Shown in pieces: positions 16,189-24,684 of a stretch of 45,582 bases of DNA. How positions within the stretch are numbered: the stretch's first letter is position 1; every line of letters starts with the position of its first letter. Origin of the DNA: Bradyrhizobium sp. (GTDB lineage: Bacteria; Pseudomonadota; Alphaproteobacteria; Rhizobiales; Xanthobacteraceae); NCBI RefSeq assembly GCF_027307225.1, contig NZ_DAHUXJ010000067.1, positions 1-45,582 of the forward strand, read 5' to 3'. The notes beneath the pieces are model-generated. The model saw only the letters and a program-made list of their open reading frames with translations. It did no database searches and had not been told where the DNA came from. A program made the position numbers and the translations under genes.

Positions 16189-17142
16189 TCAGTCGAACAG
16201 GCTCGATACCGATTCTTCCGAAGCCGTCCGGCCGATTGCCTCGGCGATCAGGTCGGCAATCGACAGCGTGCGGATATTCGACGATTTCCTGACCGCTTCG
16301 GTCGGCTGGATCGAGTCGGTAATCACGAGTTCCTTCAGCCGCGACGAGGCAACCCGGGTTACGGCGCCACCGGAGAGCACGCCGTGGGTGATATAGGCGT
16401 AGACTTCCTTGGCGCCGTTGGCGAGTAGCGCGTCCGCGGCATTCACCAGCGTTCCGCCGGAATCGACGATGTCGTCGACCAGGACGCAGGTGTAGCCGGC
16501 GACATCGCCGATCACGTTCATCACTTCGGATTCGCCGGCGCGCTCACGGCGCTTGTCGATGATGGCGAGCGGCGCGTTGATGCGTTTGGCAAGACCGCGG
16601 GCGCGGACCACGCCGCCGACGTCGGGCGACACCACCATCACATTGCCGAGGTCGAACCGTTCGCGGATATCGCGCACCATCACCGGCGAGGCGTAGAGAT
16701 TGTCGGTCGGAATGTCGAAAAAGCCCTGGATCTGGCCGGCGTGCAGATCGAGCGTCATGACGCGGTCGGCGCCGGCATGGGTGATCAGGTTGGCCACCAG
16801 CTTGGCCGAGATCGGCGTGCGCGGGCCGGCCTTGCGGTCCTGCCGGGCATAGCCGAAATACGGCACCACCGCGGTGATGCGGCGCGCCGATGCGCGGCGC
16901 AGCGCGTCGGTGATGATCAAAAGCTCCATCAGGTGGTCGTTGGCGGGAAACGAGGTCGACTGGATCACGAACACGTCGGAACCGCGGACGTTTTCCTGGA
17001 TCTCGACGAAGATTTCCATGTCCGCGAAGCGGCGGACGATCGCCTTGGTCAGGGGCAGGTCCAGCCAGTTGGCAATTTCCTTCGCCAGCACCGGGTTGGA
17101 ATTGCCGGCGACAAGCTTGATCGAGCCGTTCTTGGCCGACAT
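16189..17142 (-). CDS. prs: Ribose-phosphate pyrophosphokinase (PRPP synthetase)
   Basis: 317 residues, class I enzyme making PRPP from ribose 5-phosphate and ATP for nucleotide, His and Trp synthesis. Seen: [12 protein letters not shown] at the N-terminus, [22 protein letters not shown] (ATP/flexible loop region), [12 protein letters not shown], and the PRPP-binding loop [17 protein letters not shown] lies 8 bases before the ATG at 17142; frame extension to 17184 is not conserved. Monocistronic by position. Confidence 0.97.
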   Translation of the reverse strand: MSAKNGSIKLVAGNSNPVLAKEIANWLDLPLTKAIVRRFADMEIFVEIQENVRGSDVFVIQSTSFPANDHLMELLIITDALRRASARRITAVVPYFGYARQDRKAGPRTPISAKLVANLITHAGADRVMTLDLHAGQIQGFFDIPTDNLYASPVMVRDIRERFDLGNVMVVSPDVGGVVRARGLAKRINAPLAIIDKRRERAGESEVMNVIGDVAGYTCVLVDDIVDSGGTLVNAADALLANGAKEVYAYITHGVLSGGAVTRVASSRLKELVITDSIQPTEAVRKSSNIRTLSIADLIAEAIGRTASEESVSSLFD

Positions 17143-17305
17143 CGAGGCTTCTCCCCGCGCCCTGCTGGAGACAACGTTCAGCATATCGCAATGCCCACAA
17201 AATAGCGCGTTTCGACAAGCGGGGTGATATCAAGGCCGTAGCCCGGCTGGCAACCCGTCCGCCCAGTTTTCCCGGGCAAAAATGGCCGTTTCCCAGCTTC
17301 TTTGA

Positions 17306-17932
17306 CTAATGACTGGTGTAGTTGGCGTACGCCAAAGCTGGCAGGCCCGGCTCGTCGGCGCTGGCGATCGCAGGCCCGCGCCGGGAGGGGCTCCCGGCGG
17401 GCGCCGGTTGAGGCGCGTCCGGCGCCGGCGTGCCGTTGATCATGCTGGCAAGGCCGCTTAGCCCGGCCTGGGCGATTTTACGCAACACCAGGTCGTCGGC
17501 CGCGGTCCAGGCGTCGCGGCCGGCCTTGCCGGCTGGTTCTTCGCCTGAAAGCCGCAGCGCGCGCTGCCGGTTCTGGTCGTAGACGTCCCAGACCCAGGCG
17601 ATCGTGGTGCGGCCGTGGCTGACTTCCGCGGCGAGATAGCCGCGCACCCGGTAGGCGGCGGCGCCTTCGCGGGACACGATCGAAAGGCTGCGCAATTTGG
17701 ATTCGCTGTCGAGCACGCTGACCATCCGCTCGAATACCTGCGGTGGCGGACCGTCGATGGATTCGAAGGCGATCGTCGGACCGCTCGTATTACTTGCCAT
17801 CGCAAACGAGTTGTTGGCAGACCCGCCGGCGCAGCCGCCGAGGGCACAGGCAACCGCAACCAGAACCGCGGCCGTCGCGGCACGCGGCACTATCCGAAAA
17901 ACGCGGAACAAAATTGCGGACAGGTCACTCAT
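17306..17932 (-). CDS. Putative lipoprotein of unknown function
   Basis: 208 residues. The N-terminus is basic, then hydrophobic (AAVLVAVACALGG), ending in a lipobox ALGGC at about 31-35, so it is probably lipidated; Cys is followed by Ala-Gly. The central part (PPPQVFERMVSVLDSES through VYDQNRQRALRLSGEEP) has the look of a conserved domain in Rhizobiales lipoproteins. The C-terminus is Pro/Ser/Ala-rich and disordered. It has no lipoprotein-processing partner adjacent; lgt lies 3 kb away. Function not recognised. Confidence 0.82.
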   Translation of the reverse strand: MSDLSAILFRVFRIVPRAATAAVLVAVACALGGCAGGSANNSFAMASNTSGPTIAFESIDGPPPQVFERMVSVLDSESKLRSLSIVSREGAAAYRVRGYLAAEVSHGRTTIAWVWDVYDQNRQRALRLSGEEPAGKAGRDAWTAADDLVLRKIAQAGLSGLASMINGTPAPDAPQPAPAGSPSRRGPAIASADEPGLPALAYANYTSH

Positions 17933-18030
17933 TGCGTTTAGTGCGGAGGATTGACACCAGAGCGATATCGTTAAAATCGATTAACGTCTAGGGCAGAGGG
18001 GAGGCGTCACAAGCAGGGCGAATCCCTCAT

Positions 18031-18816
18031 TCATCCTGAGCCGCTCTCAAGAACTATGGCGTGAACGTGGCGGCCGTAATCCGGCTCCTTGCGATGCACG
18101 GACTGGCGGTAACTGAAAAAGCGCTCGTCGGAATAGGTGTCGATCCCGGTGTCGTCGATCATGAGCACACCGGACTTTTCAAGCCGCTTGCGGATCAACC
18201 CGGCGAGATCGAACATGGCATGACCTTCGCGCGCCGCGGGCAGGAAATAGACGGAGTTCTCGGCGTCAGCCCCGAGAAACCGTTCGACGAATTCGTCGCC
18301 TACTTCATAGGATGGCTGGCGGATCAACGGGCCGATTGCGGCCACGATATTGGCGCGATCGGAGCCAAGTTTCTCCATCGCTGCGACCGTGGCCTCGACA
18401 ATTCCCGTCAGCGCCCCCTTCCATCCGGCGTGCGCCGCGCCGATCACGCGCGCCTTGGGATCAGCGAAGAGAATGGGGCCGCAATCGGCCGCGGTGACGC
18501 CGATCGCAAGACCCGCGGTGCCACTGACGATGGCGTCGGCCCTGGGACGTGCAGCGGTGTCCCACGGCGCTGACGCGACCGCGACATCGGCGGAGTGAGT
18601 CTGGAACACGGTGAGAAAATGTTCTGGCGGCACGCGTAGCGTCGCGGCCATACGGCGGCGATTTTCGGTGACATGCGCCGGATCGTCGTGAGAGCCGATA
18701 CCGCCATTGAGCCCGGCATAAATGCCCTCGGACACCCCGCCCATGCGGTTGAAGAAAGCATGGTGCAGGCCGGGAATGGCCGACAGCAGCGAGGATTTCA
18801 GCATCATAGCGTTCAT
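18031..18816 (-). CDS. pgeF: Purine nucleoside phosphorylase/laccase-domain protein, PgeF/YfiH family
   Basis: 261 residues from the ATG at 18816. The family hydrolyses or phosphorolyses purine nucleosides in a zinc site and is also annotated as polyphenol oxidase or peptidoglycan editing factor. The zinc triad is visible: His 74 in FQTHSADV, Cys 112 in TAADCGPILF, His 129 in GAAHAGWKG; the N-terminal GGVSEGIYAGLN is typical. Third gene of the lgt - midA-like - pgeF block, separated from the second by a RIME-like repeat. A longer frame up to 18993 simply reads through that repeat. Confidence 0.93.
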   Translation of the reverse strand: MNAMMLKSSLLSAIPGLHHAFFNRMGGVSEGIYAGLNGGIGSHDDPAHVTENRRRMAATLRVPPEHFLTVFQTHSADVAVASAPWDTAARPRADAIVSGTAGLAIGVTAADCGPILFADPKARVIGAAHAGWKGALTGIVEATVAAMEKLGSDRANIVAAIGPLIRQPSYEVGDEFVERFLGADAENSVYFLPAAREGHAMFDLAGLIRKRLEKSGVLMIDDTGIDTYSDERFFSYRQSVHRKEPDYGRHVHAIVLESGSG

Positions 18817-18824
18817 CTTCTTAT

Positions 18825-19010
18825 CCCTCCCCCGCGAGCGAAGCGAGTGCGGGGAGGGTGGCGCGTCGTGAGCGCAAGCGAAACGGCGTGTCGGGTGGGG
18901 GCCTCTTCTGTCGAAAATCTCCAATAGACAAGGCTTTCTTCTTGAAAACCCCCACCCTGGCCTTCGCTTCGCTTCGGCCTTCCCTCCCCGCAAGGGGGAG
19001 GGAGAAGAAG
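18825..19010. repeat. RIME-like intergenic palindrome, copy 2
   Basis: Left end CCCTCCCCCGCGAGCGAAGCG..., right end CCTCCCCGCAAGGGGGAGGG, each hairpin-forming. The segment CCCCCACCC...GGCC...CCCTCCCCGC at 18949-19004 is closely matched by the stretch inside uvrB at 40302-40358. It separates the midA-like gene from pgeF within one transcription unit. Confidence 0.85.
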
Positions 19011-19042
19011 GCCGCGGGCCGCCATAAGCGATGGCTCACGCA

Positions 19043-20173
19043 TCATGGCGTTTCCGCCTCTTTTTTGGCGGGCATTTCGTCGGCGAAGCCAGCGAGCGTC
19101 GCGATGCTGGGCTCGGAGATGCCAAGCACCTTGAACATCTGCCCCATGCCGCCGCGGCCGCCGCCGACCAGCCGCGTCAGCGCGCCGGCGACGTCCCGGG
19201 AAAGCTCGGGGCTGGCTTTCGCCATCAGGCTCGCGGCGCGGCTTTCGATGCCGAGCCTCTTGAGGAAATCGCCCTGTGGCACCGGGCCATGGGTCCGCGC
19301 GCCGAGATCGTCGGCAGCGCGCACCAGCGCCTGAAAATCCACATGCGCGGTCACGTCGGCCTCGCCTGGGCTTTTCAAGGGATCGGTGAAACTGTGACGC
19401 GCGATGGCCTGAAACGTATCGCCGGCGTCGCTGCGCAGATGGCCGTAGTCGATGATGAGGGCCGCGCCGTCCTGATCGCGGACGCGGCTGGCGATCTTCA
19501 TGATCTCCGCATCCGGCCGCCATTCGAACACCGCGCCGGGCGGCGCGGCGCGCACCCATGACGGCAGCAGCACCTCGAAGCGCGGGATCGCCTCGCTCGC
19601 CACGCCGAACTCAAGCCTGCCGCTGTCATCAAGCTCGACCGTACGTTCGTGCCAGCCGTTCTCGGCCCTGACCGCCTGATGAACCGGCAGCACATCGAAA
19701 TATTCGTTGGCCAGGATCACCGAGGGGCCGTCCGGTACGTCGTCGATGCTGTCGTGCCAGGTGATGCTGCGCGAGCTTGACAGCGCCGACTTCTGCTTCT
19801 CGCGCAGAACCGGATTGACGTCGACGAGATGGATGCTCAGCGCCTGATAGAGCGGCGGCAAGACACGAAGCGCGCGCAGCGCATCCGCCATCAGGGTGCC
19901 GCGGCCGGGGCCGATCTCGATCAGGCGAAGCAGAGGCGGTGAATCGATGGCTTTCCACACCGACGCCGCCCACAGCCCCAGCAATTCGCCGAACATCTGG
20001 CTCACTTCCGGCGCGGTGATGAAGTCGCCTTCGCGCCCCAGCGGATCGCGCGAAAGATAGTAGCCGTGCTCTGGATGCATCAGGCACAGTTCCATGTAAC
20101 GCCAGACCGGGATCGGGCCGGACGATTGGATCAGCTTTTTGATCTCCGACAGGAGCGGCGAAGATTCGGTCAC
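19043..20173 (-). CDS. SAM-dependent methyltransferase, MidA/NDUFAF7 family
   Basis: 376 residues. The family's N-terminus ([19 protein letters not shown], then [20 protein letters not shown]) and SAM site [17 protein letters not shown] are clear, followed by [12 protein letters not shown]. In mitochondria the homologue dimethylates an arginine of a complex I subunit (NDUFS2), so assistance to NADH dehydrogenase assembly is a reasonable inference here. The start ATG overlaps the lgt stop by 4 bases (20170-20173), so translation is coupled. Confidence 0.93.
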   Translation of the reverse strand: MTESSPLLSEIKKLIQSSGPIPVWRYMELCLMHPEHGYYLSRDPLGREGDFITAPEVSQMFGELLGLWAASVWKAIDSPPLLRLIEIGPGRGTLMADALRALRVLPPLYQALSIHLVDVNPVLREKQKSALSSSRSITWHDSIDDVPDGPSVILANEYFDVLPVHQAVRAENGWHERTVELDDSGRLEFGVASEAIPRFEVLLPSWVRAAPPGAVFEWRPDAEIMKIASRVRDQDGAALIIDYGHLRSDAGDTFQAIARHSFTDPLKSPGEADVTAHVDFQALVRAADDLGARTHGPVPQGDFLKRLGIESRAASLMAKASPELSRDVAGALTRLVGGGRGGMGQMFKVLGISEPSIATLAGFADEMPAKKEAETP

Positions 20174-21027
20174 GAGATTTCCTGCAACGGTGGCGTTGCT
20201 TGCTCAGTCGCCTTTCGGCGACACGCCGCCACGATGATAATCACTCCGGCAATCACCATGGGCACGGAAAGCAGTTCGCCCATGGTGAGCCGGTGCCATA
20301 GAAACCCGAGCTGAGGGTCGGGCTCCCTGAAAAATTCGCCGACGATCCGCGCAATACCGTAAATCGAAATGAAGCTGCCGAGGATCACGCCGGGACGCTT
20401 CAGCGCGCCCATCCGGATCATCAGCGCAAGGATCGTGAACAGGACGACGCCTTCGAGCGTGGCCTCATAGAGCTGGCTCGGATGGCGCGGCAGCTGAAGA
20501 ACGTCGTGCGGAAATACCATCGCCCAGGGCAGGTTGGGATCCGCCGGGCGGCCCCACAATTCGCCGTTGATGAAATTGGCAATTCGCCCGAGAAAAAGTC
20601 CGATCGGCCCGACCGCGGTGGTGATGTCGCCCAGCGACAGGATCGAGATGTTGTTCTTCCACGCAAACAGCATGACGGCTGCGACGCAGCCGAGAAAGCC
20701 GCCGTGAAAGGACATTCCGCCATTCCAGAGCTCCAAAATCTCTGCCGGGTGATGGAGGAAGAACATCGGGTTGTAAAAGAGCACGTAGCCGGTGCGGCCG
20801 CCGAGGATGATCCCGATCGTCACCCACAGGATGAAGTCGTCGATTTGAAGGAGCGTCATCGGCGCCGGCCCGCCCCAGAGCCTCTCGCTCTTGAGCAGCG
20901 CACGCGCATAGATCCAGCCGAGCACGATGCCGCCGATATAGGCAAGCGCATACCAGCGGATCTTGAAGGGGCCGAACGCAAAGGCGATCGGATTGAAGTC
21001 TGGGAAGGCGATAGTGAGAAGGTGCAT
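20170..21027 (-). CDS. lgt: Prolipoprotein diacylglyceryl transferase
   Basis: 285 residues, polytopic inner membrane enzyme transferring diacylglyceryl from phosphatidylglycerol to the lipobox cysteine. About seven hydrophobic segments are seen. The Lgt signature is present as [14 protein letters not shown], with FHGGFLG and the N-terminal [16 protein letters not shown] region. The ATG at 21027 gives a start matching the family; a TTG at 21033 adds two residues. First gene of the lgt - midA-like - pgeF unit and divergent from ubiK. Confidence 0.96.
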   Translation of the reverse strand: MHLLTIAFPDFNPIAFAFGPFKIRWYALAYIGGIVLGWIYARALLKSERLWGGPAPMTLLQIDDFILWVTIGIILGGRTGYVLFYNPMFFLHHPAEILELWNGGMSFHGGFLGCVAAVMLFAWKNNISILSLGDITTAVGPIGLFLGRIANFINGELWGRPADPNLPWAMVFPHDVLQLPRHPSQLYEATLEGVVLFTILALMIRMGALKRPGVILGSFISIYGIARIVGEFFREPDPQLGFLWHRLTMGELLSVPMVIAGVIIIVAACRRKATEQATPPLQEIS

Positions 21028-21106
21028 TCGCAATCGTGGTCCGTGGCGGCTGAGCTAAAGTGAGATGAGACTTGGTTGAATCGTTCGTTTAGGCAAACTC
21101 CATTCA

Positions 21107-21234
21107 CCTCTCCCCTTGTGGGAGAGGTCGGATCGCATCGTCAGATGCGATCCGGGTGAGGGGTCCTTGTCCCACGATGGACCCAAACCCCTCACCCCAA
21201 CCCTCTCCCACAAGGGGCCCGCAAGGGGAGAGGG
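21107..21234. repeat. RIME-like intergenic palindrome, copy 3
   Basis: Ends CACCTCTCCCCTTGTGGGAG and CTCTCCCACAAGGGG...GGGGAGAGGG are inverted copies, with a stem GGATCGCATC...GATGCGATCC inside the left half. The right end holds a duplicated AAGGGG/CAAGGGGAG unit. It lies between the divergent lgt and ubiK genes, so here it occupies a promoter region rather than a 3' end. Confidence 0.85.
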
Positions 21235-21405
21235 AGCGCATTTGCGCTTGCGGTTGCAGCTTAACCAGTTACTTGCTTCTAACATCCGTATGCCGGTTTG
21301 GCAGGCACTTTTTCGAAAGGAATCAAGGACAAGACGGTCTTGCATGGAATGCGATGGATCGCCATTGTCTCTTCAGATTGTACAAACCGGCCGGAGATGT
21401 GAGCG

Positions 21406-21666
21406 ATGACCCAGACCAGCAATCGGTTTTTCGACGAGATCGGACGTTTGATGAACGATGCGGCCGGCGCGGCCCAGGGCGTCAAGCGCGAGGTTGACAC
21501 CGTGGTGCGCAACCAGGCCGAAAAGATCCTGCGCGACCTCGACGTGGTCAAGCGCGAGGAATTCGAGGCGGTCAAGGACATGGCACGTCTGGCGCGCGAG
21601 GAAAACGAGGCGCTGAAGGCGCGCATCGCAGCCCTCGAAACCAGGCTCGGCGGTACCTCATCGTAA
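21406..21666 (+). CDS. ubiK: Accessory factor UbiK family protein
   Basis: 86 residues, a small BMFP/DUF526 protein. An amphipathic N-terminal helix region (NRFFDEIGRLMNDAAGAAQGVKREV) and a C-terminal coiled coil (REEFEAVKDMARLAREENEALKARIAALE) match the family, which forms trimers and assists aerobic ubiquinone synthesis in E. coli. GGAG-like sequence lies 8-12 bases before the ATG. Divergent from lgt; the next gene follows by 43 bases. Confidence 0.88.
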   Translation: MTQTSNRFFDEIGRLMNDAAGAAQGVKREVDTVVRNQAEKILRDLDVVKREEFEAVKDMARLAREENEALKARIAALETRLGGTSS

Positions 21667-21709
21667 CGCCCGCAAAAGCATAGATCGTTCAATCCGGTCA
21701 GAAACGGCA

Positions 21710-22309
21710 ATGGCAAAGATCAAGGGCGATCTGCCGATTATCGCGTTCAAATCGCAAGAGGCGTGGAACGATTGGCTCGTATTGCAGGCCGCGGATTGCA
21801 GGGGCCTTTGGCTGAAATTGGCGAAAAAATCCTCCGGTATTGCCAGTGTGTCGAGGCCGGAGGCTGTCGATACTGCGCTTTGTCACGGCTGGATCGACGG
21901 CCAGCTCGACAGCTTTGACGATCAATATTCGCTGGTCCGCTTCACCCCGCGCCGTCAGGCCAGCAAGTGGTCTGAAAGAAATCGCACCCGCGCGCTTGAA
22001 CTGATCAAGCTGGAACGGATGCTGCCCAGCGGCATGAAGGAGATCGAACGGGCGCAAAAGGACGGACGTTGGGGGACAGCGTATGCGCCGCAAAGCACGG
22101 CGCAGGTTCCCGAAGATCTTGGTGCGGCGCTGAAGCGAAACGCCAAGGCCGCGCGCTTTTTCGAGACGCTCGACCGCGTCAATCGCTACGCCATCCTGTA
22201 TCGCGTCCATACTGCGAAGAAGCCCGAGACCCGGGTAGCCCGGATCGAAAAATTCGTCGCGATGCTGGCGGCCGGCGAAACCATCCATCCCCTCAAGTCG
22301 AAGCGTTAA
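21710..22309 (+). CDS. YdeI/OmpD-associated family protein
   Basis: 199 residues, soluble. Family features: AWNDWLVLQAADCRGLWLKLAKKSSG, then VDTALCHGWIDGQLDSFDDQYSLVRFTPRR, a stretch in which Trp, Asp and Arg are conserved, and a C-terminal helical part with FETLDRVNRYAILYRVHTAKKPETRVARIEKFV. Homologues are annotated as bacteriocin-protection or OmpD-associated proteins, but no activity is established. The frame extends 3' to a Lys-rich end, LKSKR. It may be co-transcribed with ubiK. Confidence 0.88.
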   Translation: MAKIKGDLPIIAFKSQEAWNDWLVLQAADCRGLWLKLAKKSSGIASVSRPEAVDTALCHGWIDGQLDSFDDQYSLVRFTPRRQASKWSERNRTRALELIKLERMLPSGMKEIERAQKDGRWGTAYAPQSTAQVPEDLGAALKRNAKAARFFETLDRVNRYAILYRVHTAKKPETRVARIEKFVAMLAAGETIHPLKSKR

Positions 22310-22361
22310 GGCGCGGGACAGGGGGCGACCGCGCGTCCGAAAAGGGCATCCATAATCGCGC

Positions 22362-23177
22362 TCAAGAGTCCCGGTTACGGGAAGACCATGCTTTGATCGC
22401 GGCAGCGGCAACTGCGAGCGTCGTCGTGGTCCCATCCGCCTCGCCCTTCTCGAAGTCTCCTTCGGTCTGCGCCATGGCGTTGGTGACATGCGCAAAGCAG
22501 ATCACCGGATGGCCGGTTGCCGTACTGAACGCGTAAAGGGCTGCGGCCTCCATTTCGACGGCGAGCGCGCCGAGCTTGCGGGCCCGCGCAATGGCGGCTT
22601 CGGTTTCGCGATAAGGCGCGTCTGTGGTCCACGTTGCTCCCACATGCAGCGCAATACCCGGTAGCGCGCGGACTTGGTCCTCGACCCGCGTCAGCAGCTT
22701 CGCATCGGGCGCGTTAGCGAAGGTCGAGCCCGGCAGGTAGTGATAGCTCGTCCCCTCGTCACGCAGCGCGCGATCGATCAGGACAAAGTACGGTGTCGAT
22801 CCGACGGGATTGATCTGGCCTGCCGAAGTGACGCTGACGAGCAGGCGGCAACCCGACGCGAAAAGCTGCTCGGCGACGAGCACGGCAAATGGAGCACCCA
22901 CCGCGCAGCCGACGATGCCAACCTCCCCGACACCGTCGAGATGGAAGGCAAGAAGCTCGGTGTGGTAGCAGGCCCAGCCCTGGTGGATGCGACAAGCCCC
23001 CGTTCGTTTCAGGTAGCGGACGACGTCGCCGTCCGGATCAAGCATGCAGATTTCGGGGACAGCGATGATATCCAATCGTTTCTGGCGTCGCGCTTCCCTT
23101 AGCAGCGCTTCGGGCCGAAATACCGAAGGCGCGGAATGATCCTTCTCACCAATGATCGGGAAATCAGCCTCGTCCAT
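22362..23177 (-). CDS. Nucleoside phosphorylase, PNP/UDP family
   Basis: 271 residues from the ATG at 23177. The fold's hallmark regions are seen: VGIVGCAVGAPFAVLVAEQLFASGCRLLVSVTSAGQI (phosphate-binding area), and the nucleoside-binding VEMEAAALYAFS near the end, as in uridine and purine nucleoside phosphorylases. It begins 19 bases after the stop of the ArsR-rhodanese gene on the same strand, so it is likely in that operon. Given the sulfur-linked neighbours, salvage of a sulfur nucleoside such as methylthioadenosine is possible but not shown; uridine phosphorylase is the alternative. Confidence 0.82.
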   Translation of the reverse strand: MDEADFPIIGEKDHSAPSVFRPEALLREARRQKRLDIIAVPEICMLDPDGDVVRYLKRTGACRIHQGWACYHTELLAFHLDGVGEVGIVGCAVGAPFAVLVAEQLFASGCRLLVSVTSAGQINPVGSTPYFVLIDRALRDEGTSYHYLPGSTFANAPDAKLLTRVEDQVRALPGIALHVGATWTTDAPYRETEAAIARARKLGALAVEMEAAALYAFSTATGHPVICFAHVTNAMAQTEGDFEKGEADGTTTTLAVAAAAIKAWSSRNRDS

Positions 23178-23196
23178 GGTTGGCCGCCCAAACCGA

Positions 23197-23865
23197 TCAG
23201 CCGACCACTTCGACCGGCAGACCGGCGGCCTTCCACTCCGGGTAGCCGTCTTCGAGACGCCGAACGCGATAGCCACGTCCTCTAAGTTTGGCCACGGCTT
23301 CAAACGAGAGGACGCAATAGGGGCCACGGCAATAGGCGATCACCTCGCGGCCTTTTGGAAGTTCGCTCAGGCGTTGTTCCAGTTCGCCGAAGGGGATGTT
23401 GAGAGCGCCAGGAAGATGCCCGAGCGCGAACTCGTCTTCGGGCCGCACGTCGAGCACGGTGACCAGATTCTCGCGTAGCCTCTCGACCAGATCGTCGCGC
23501 GAGACCGGTTCGAGCGCGTCACGCGCCTGAAAGTAATCGGTCACGATCCGGCCAACCTCGGCCATGTTCTTTTCACCGACCTGGCCGAGCGCCTTGATCA
23601 TTGCGACGACCTCCGTGTCACCGGCCAATCGATAGAGCACGTGTTTTCCGCGTCGCTCCGTGTCGACCAGACGCGCACGACGCAAAATCTGCAAATGCCG
23701 CGAGGTATTGGCGAAACTGAGATGAGCGCGGGCGGAGAGTTCTTCGACCGCGCGCGCGCCTTGCGCAAGATGTTCAAGGAGTTCGAGGCGGTGTGCATGG
23801 CCCAGCGCCTGCGCAATCGCGGCCAGGTTCGCATAAATCGCCTGCTTCGGTCCTGGGGTTGACAA
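23197..23865 (-). CDS. ArsR-family regulator fused to a rhodanese domain
   Basis: 222 residues. Residues about 8-100 are an ArsR winged helix (LGHAHRLELLEHL, recognition helix FANTSRHLQILRRARLV, wing ERRGKHVLYRL). Residues about 125-222 are a rhodanese with the persulfide loop CRGPYC (catalytic Cys 179, second Cys 184). The ArsR half has no cysteine at all, so sulfide or persulfide sensing must go through the rhodanese domain if it occurs. The start is TTG at 23865 with AAGGAG 6 bases before it. It diverges from a persulfide-dioxygenase-like gene across an operator-like palindrome, which suggests it represses that gene and itself. Confidence 0.92.
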   Translation of the reverse strand: MSTPGPKQAIYANLAAIAQALGHAHRLELLEHLAQGARAVEELSARAHLSFANTSRHLQILRRARLVDTERRGKHVLYRLAGDTEVVAMIKALGQVGEKNMAEVGRIVTDYFQARDALEPVSRDDLVERLRENLVTVLDVRPEDEFALGHLPGALNIPFGELEQRLSELPKGREVIAYCRGPYCVLSFEAVAKLRGRGYRVRRLEDGYPEWKAAGLPVEVVG

Positions 23866-23877
23866 TTCTCACTCCTT

Positions 23878-23899
23878 GATGAATCATTCATCAGAATGA
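23878..23899. promoter_or_regulatory. Operator-like palindromes for the ArsR-rhodanese regulator
   Basis: Two overlapping inverted repeats lie between the divergent genes: GATGAAT-C-ATTCATC (23878-23892, perfect) and TCATTC-ATCA-GAATGA (23884-23899, perfect). Further TGAATGA follows at 23901. AT-rich imperfect palindromes of this size just before the regulator start are typical ArsR sites. The left one begins 13 bases upstream of the regulator's TTG and covers its leader; both would also block the promoter of the plus-strand gene. Confidence 0.65.
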
Positions 23900-23939
23900 T
23901 TGAATGACGTTATCACCCCTTTTCCGGGAGAGCAACCCC

Positions 23940-24680
23940 ATGATTCTTCGTCAGTTTCTCCACACCGACCCGGTCGGCATCTCCTATCTGGTCGGCTGCG
24001 GTGGCAAGCAAACCGCGGCAATTATCGATCCCTTGGCCGATCCTGACACGTATCTTGAGGCCGCTCACGCAACCGGAGTCAAGATCGACTACGTCTTCGA
24101 TACGCACGTTCACGCCGATCATATCTCGACCTGGTCGGGGCTCACCGCGGCTTCCGGCGCCAAATATATCCTCGGTTCGAAGGCTGATGTCGCTGTTCCC
24201 TTCAAAGGCGTGGAAAACGGCGAGGAAATTCAGCTCGGCAACGTCGTCATCAAGGCAATGCATACCCCCGGCCATACGCCCGAGCACATCTGTCTTTTGG
24301 TGACGGACCGCACGCGAGCGAGCGAGCCCTGGTTCGTTGCGACGGGGCATACGCTGATGGTCGGCGATCTCGGGCGCACCGAGTTGGCGGTAAGCGCTGA
24401 GCAAGGTGCAAAGGATCTTTTCCGCAGTATTCAGATGCTCAAAGCGCTCCCTGATTATCTCGAAGTTTTTCCGGGCGCTTATGCCGGATCGGTCTGTGGC
24501 CGCAGCTTGAGCGCCAATCCCACATCCACGCTCGGATTCGAGAAGCGGCACAACAGGGCGTTCCGAATTGACGATGAGGGCGAATTCATCAGCTTCATGA
24601 TGAAGGATATTCCTCCCCCGCCGCCGCAAGCTGCCCGCCTTCGCGCCGCTAACTCCGGGCGGCCGGTGTCGGAAGCATAG
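23940..24680 (+). CDS. MBL-fold hydrolase, ETHE1-like persulfide dioxygenase or glyoxalase II relative
   Basis: 246 residues. Metal ligands of the beta-lactamase fold are in place: THVHADH (His 56, His 58, Asp 60, His 61), the TPGHTPEH motif, and VGDLGR supplying the bridging Asp. Together with the N-terminal GISYLVGCGG and the CGRSLSANPTSTLGFEKRHN segment this fits ETHE1-type persulfide dioxygenases, which oxidise glutathione persulfide to sulfite with one iron. GGGAG lies before the ATG at 23940. Divergent from a rhodanese-bearing regulator and followed by a transporter, which fits persulfide detoxification. Iron rather than zinc use cannot be read directly. Confidence 0.85.
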   Translation: MILRQFLHTDPVGISYLVGCGGKQTAAIIDPLADPDTYLEAAHATGVKIDYVFDTHVHADHISTWSGLTAASGAKYILGSKADVAVPFKGVENGEEIQLGNVVIKAMHTPGHTPEHICLLVTDRTRASEPWFVATGHTLMVGDLGRTELAVSAEQGAKDLFRSIQMLKALPDYLEVFPGAYAGSVCGRSLSANPTSTLGFEKRHNRAFRIDDEGEFISFMMKDIPPPPPQAARLRAANSGRPVSEA

Positions 24681-24684
24681 CGCA

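Noticed and set aside
18817..18993. 59-residue N-terminal extension of pgeF
   Set aside because: It is encoded by a RIME-like palindrome and the family N-terminus begins at the ATG at 18816.
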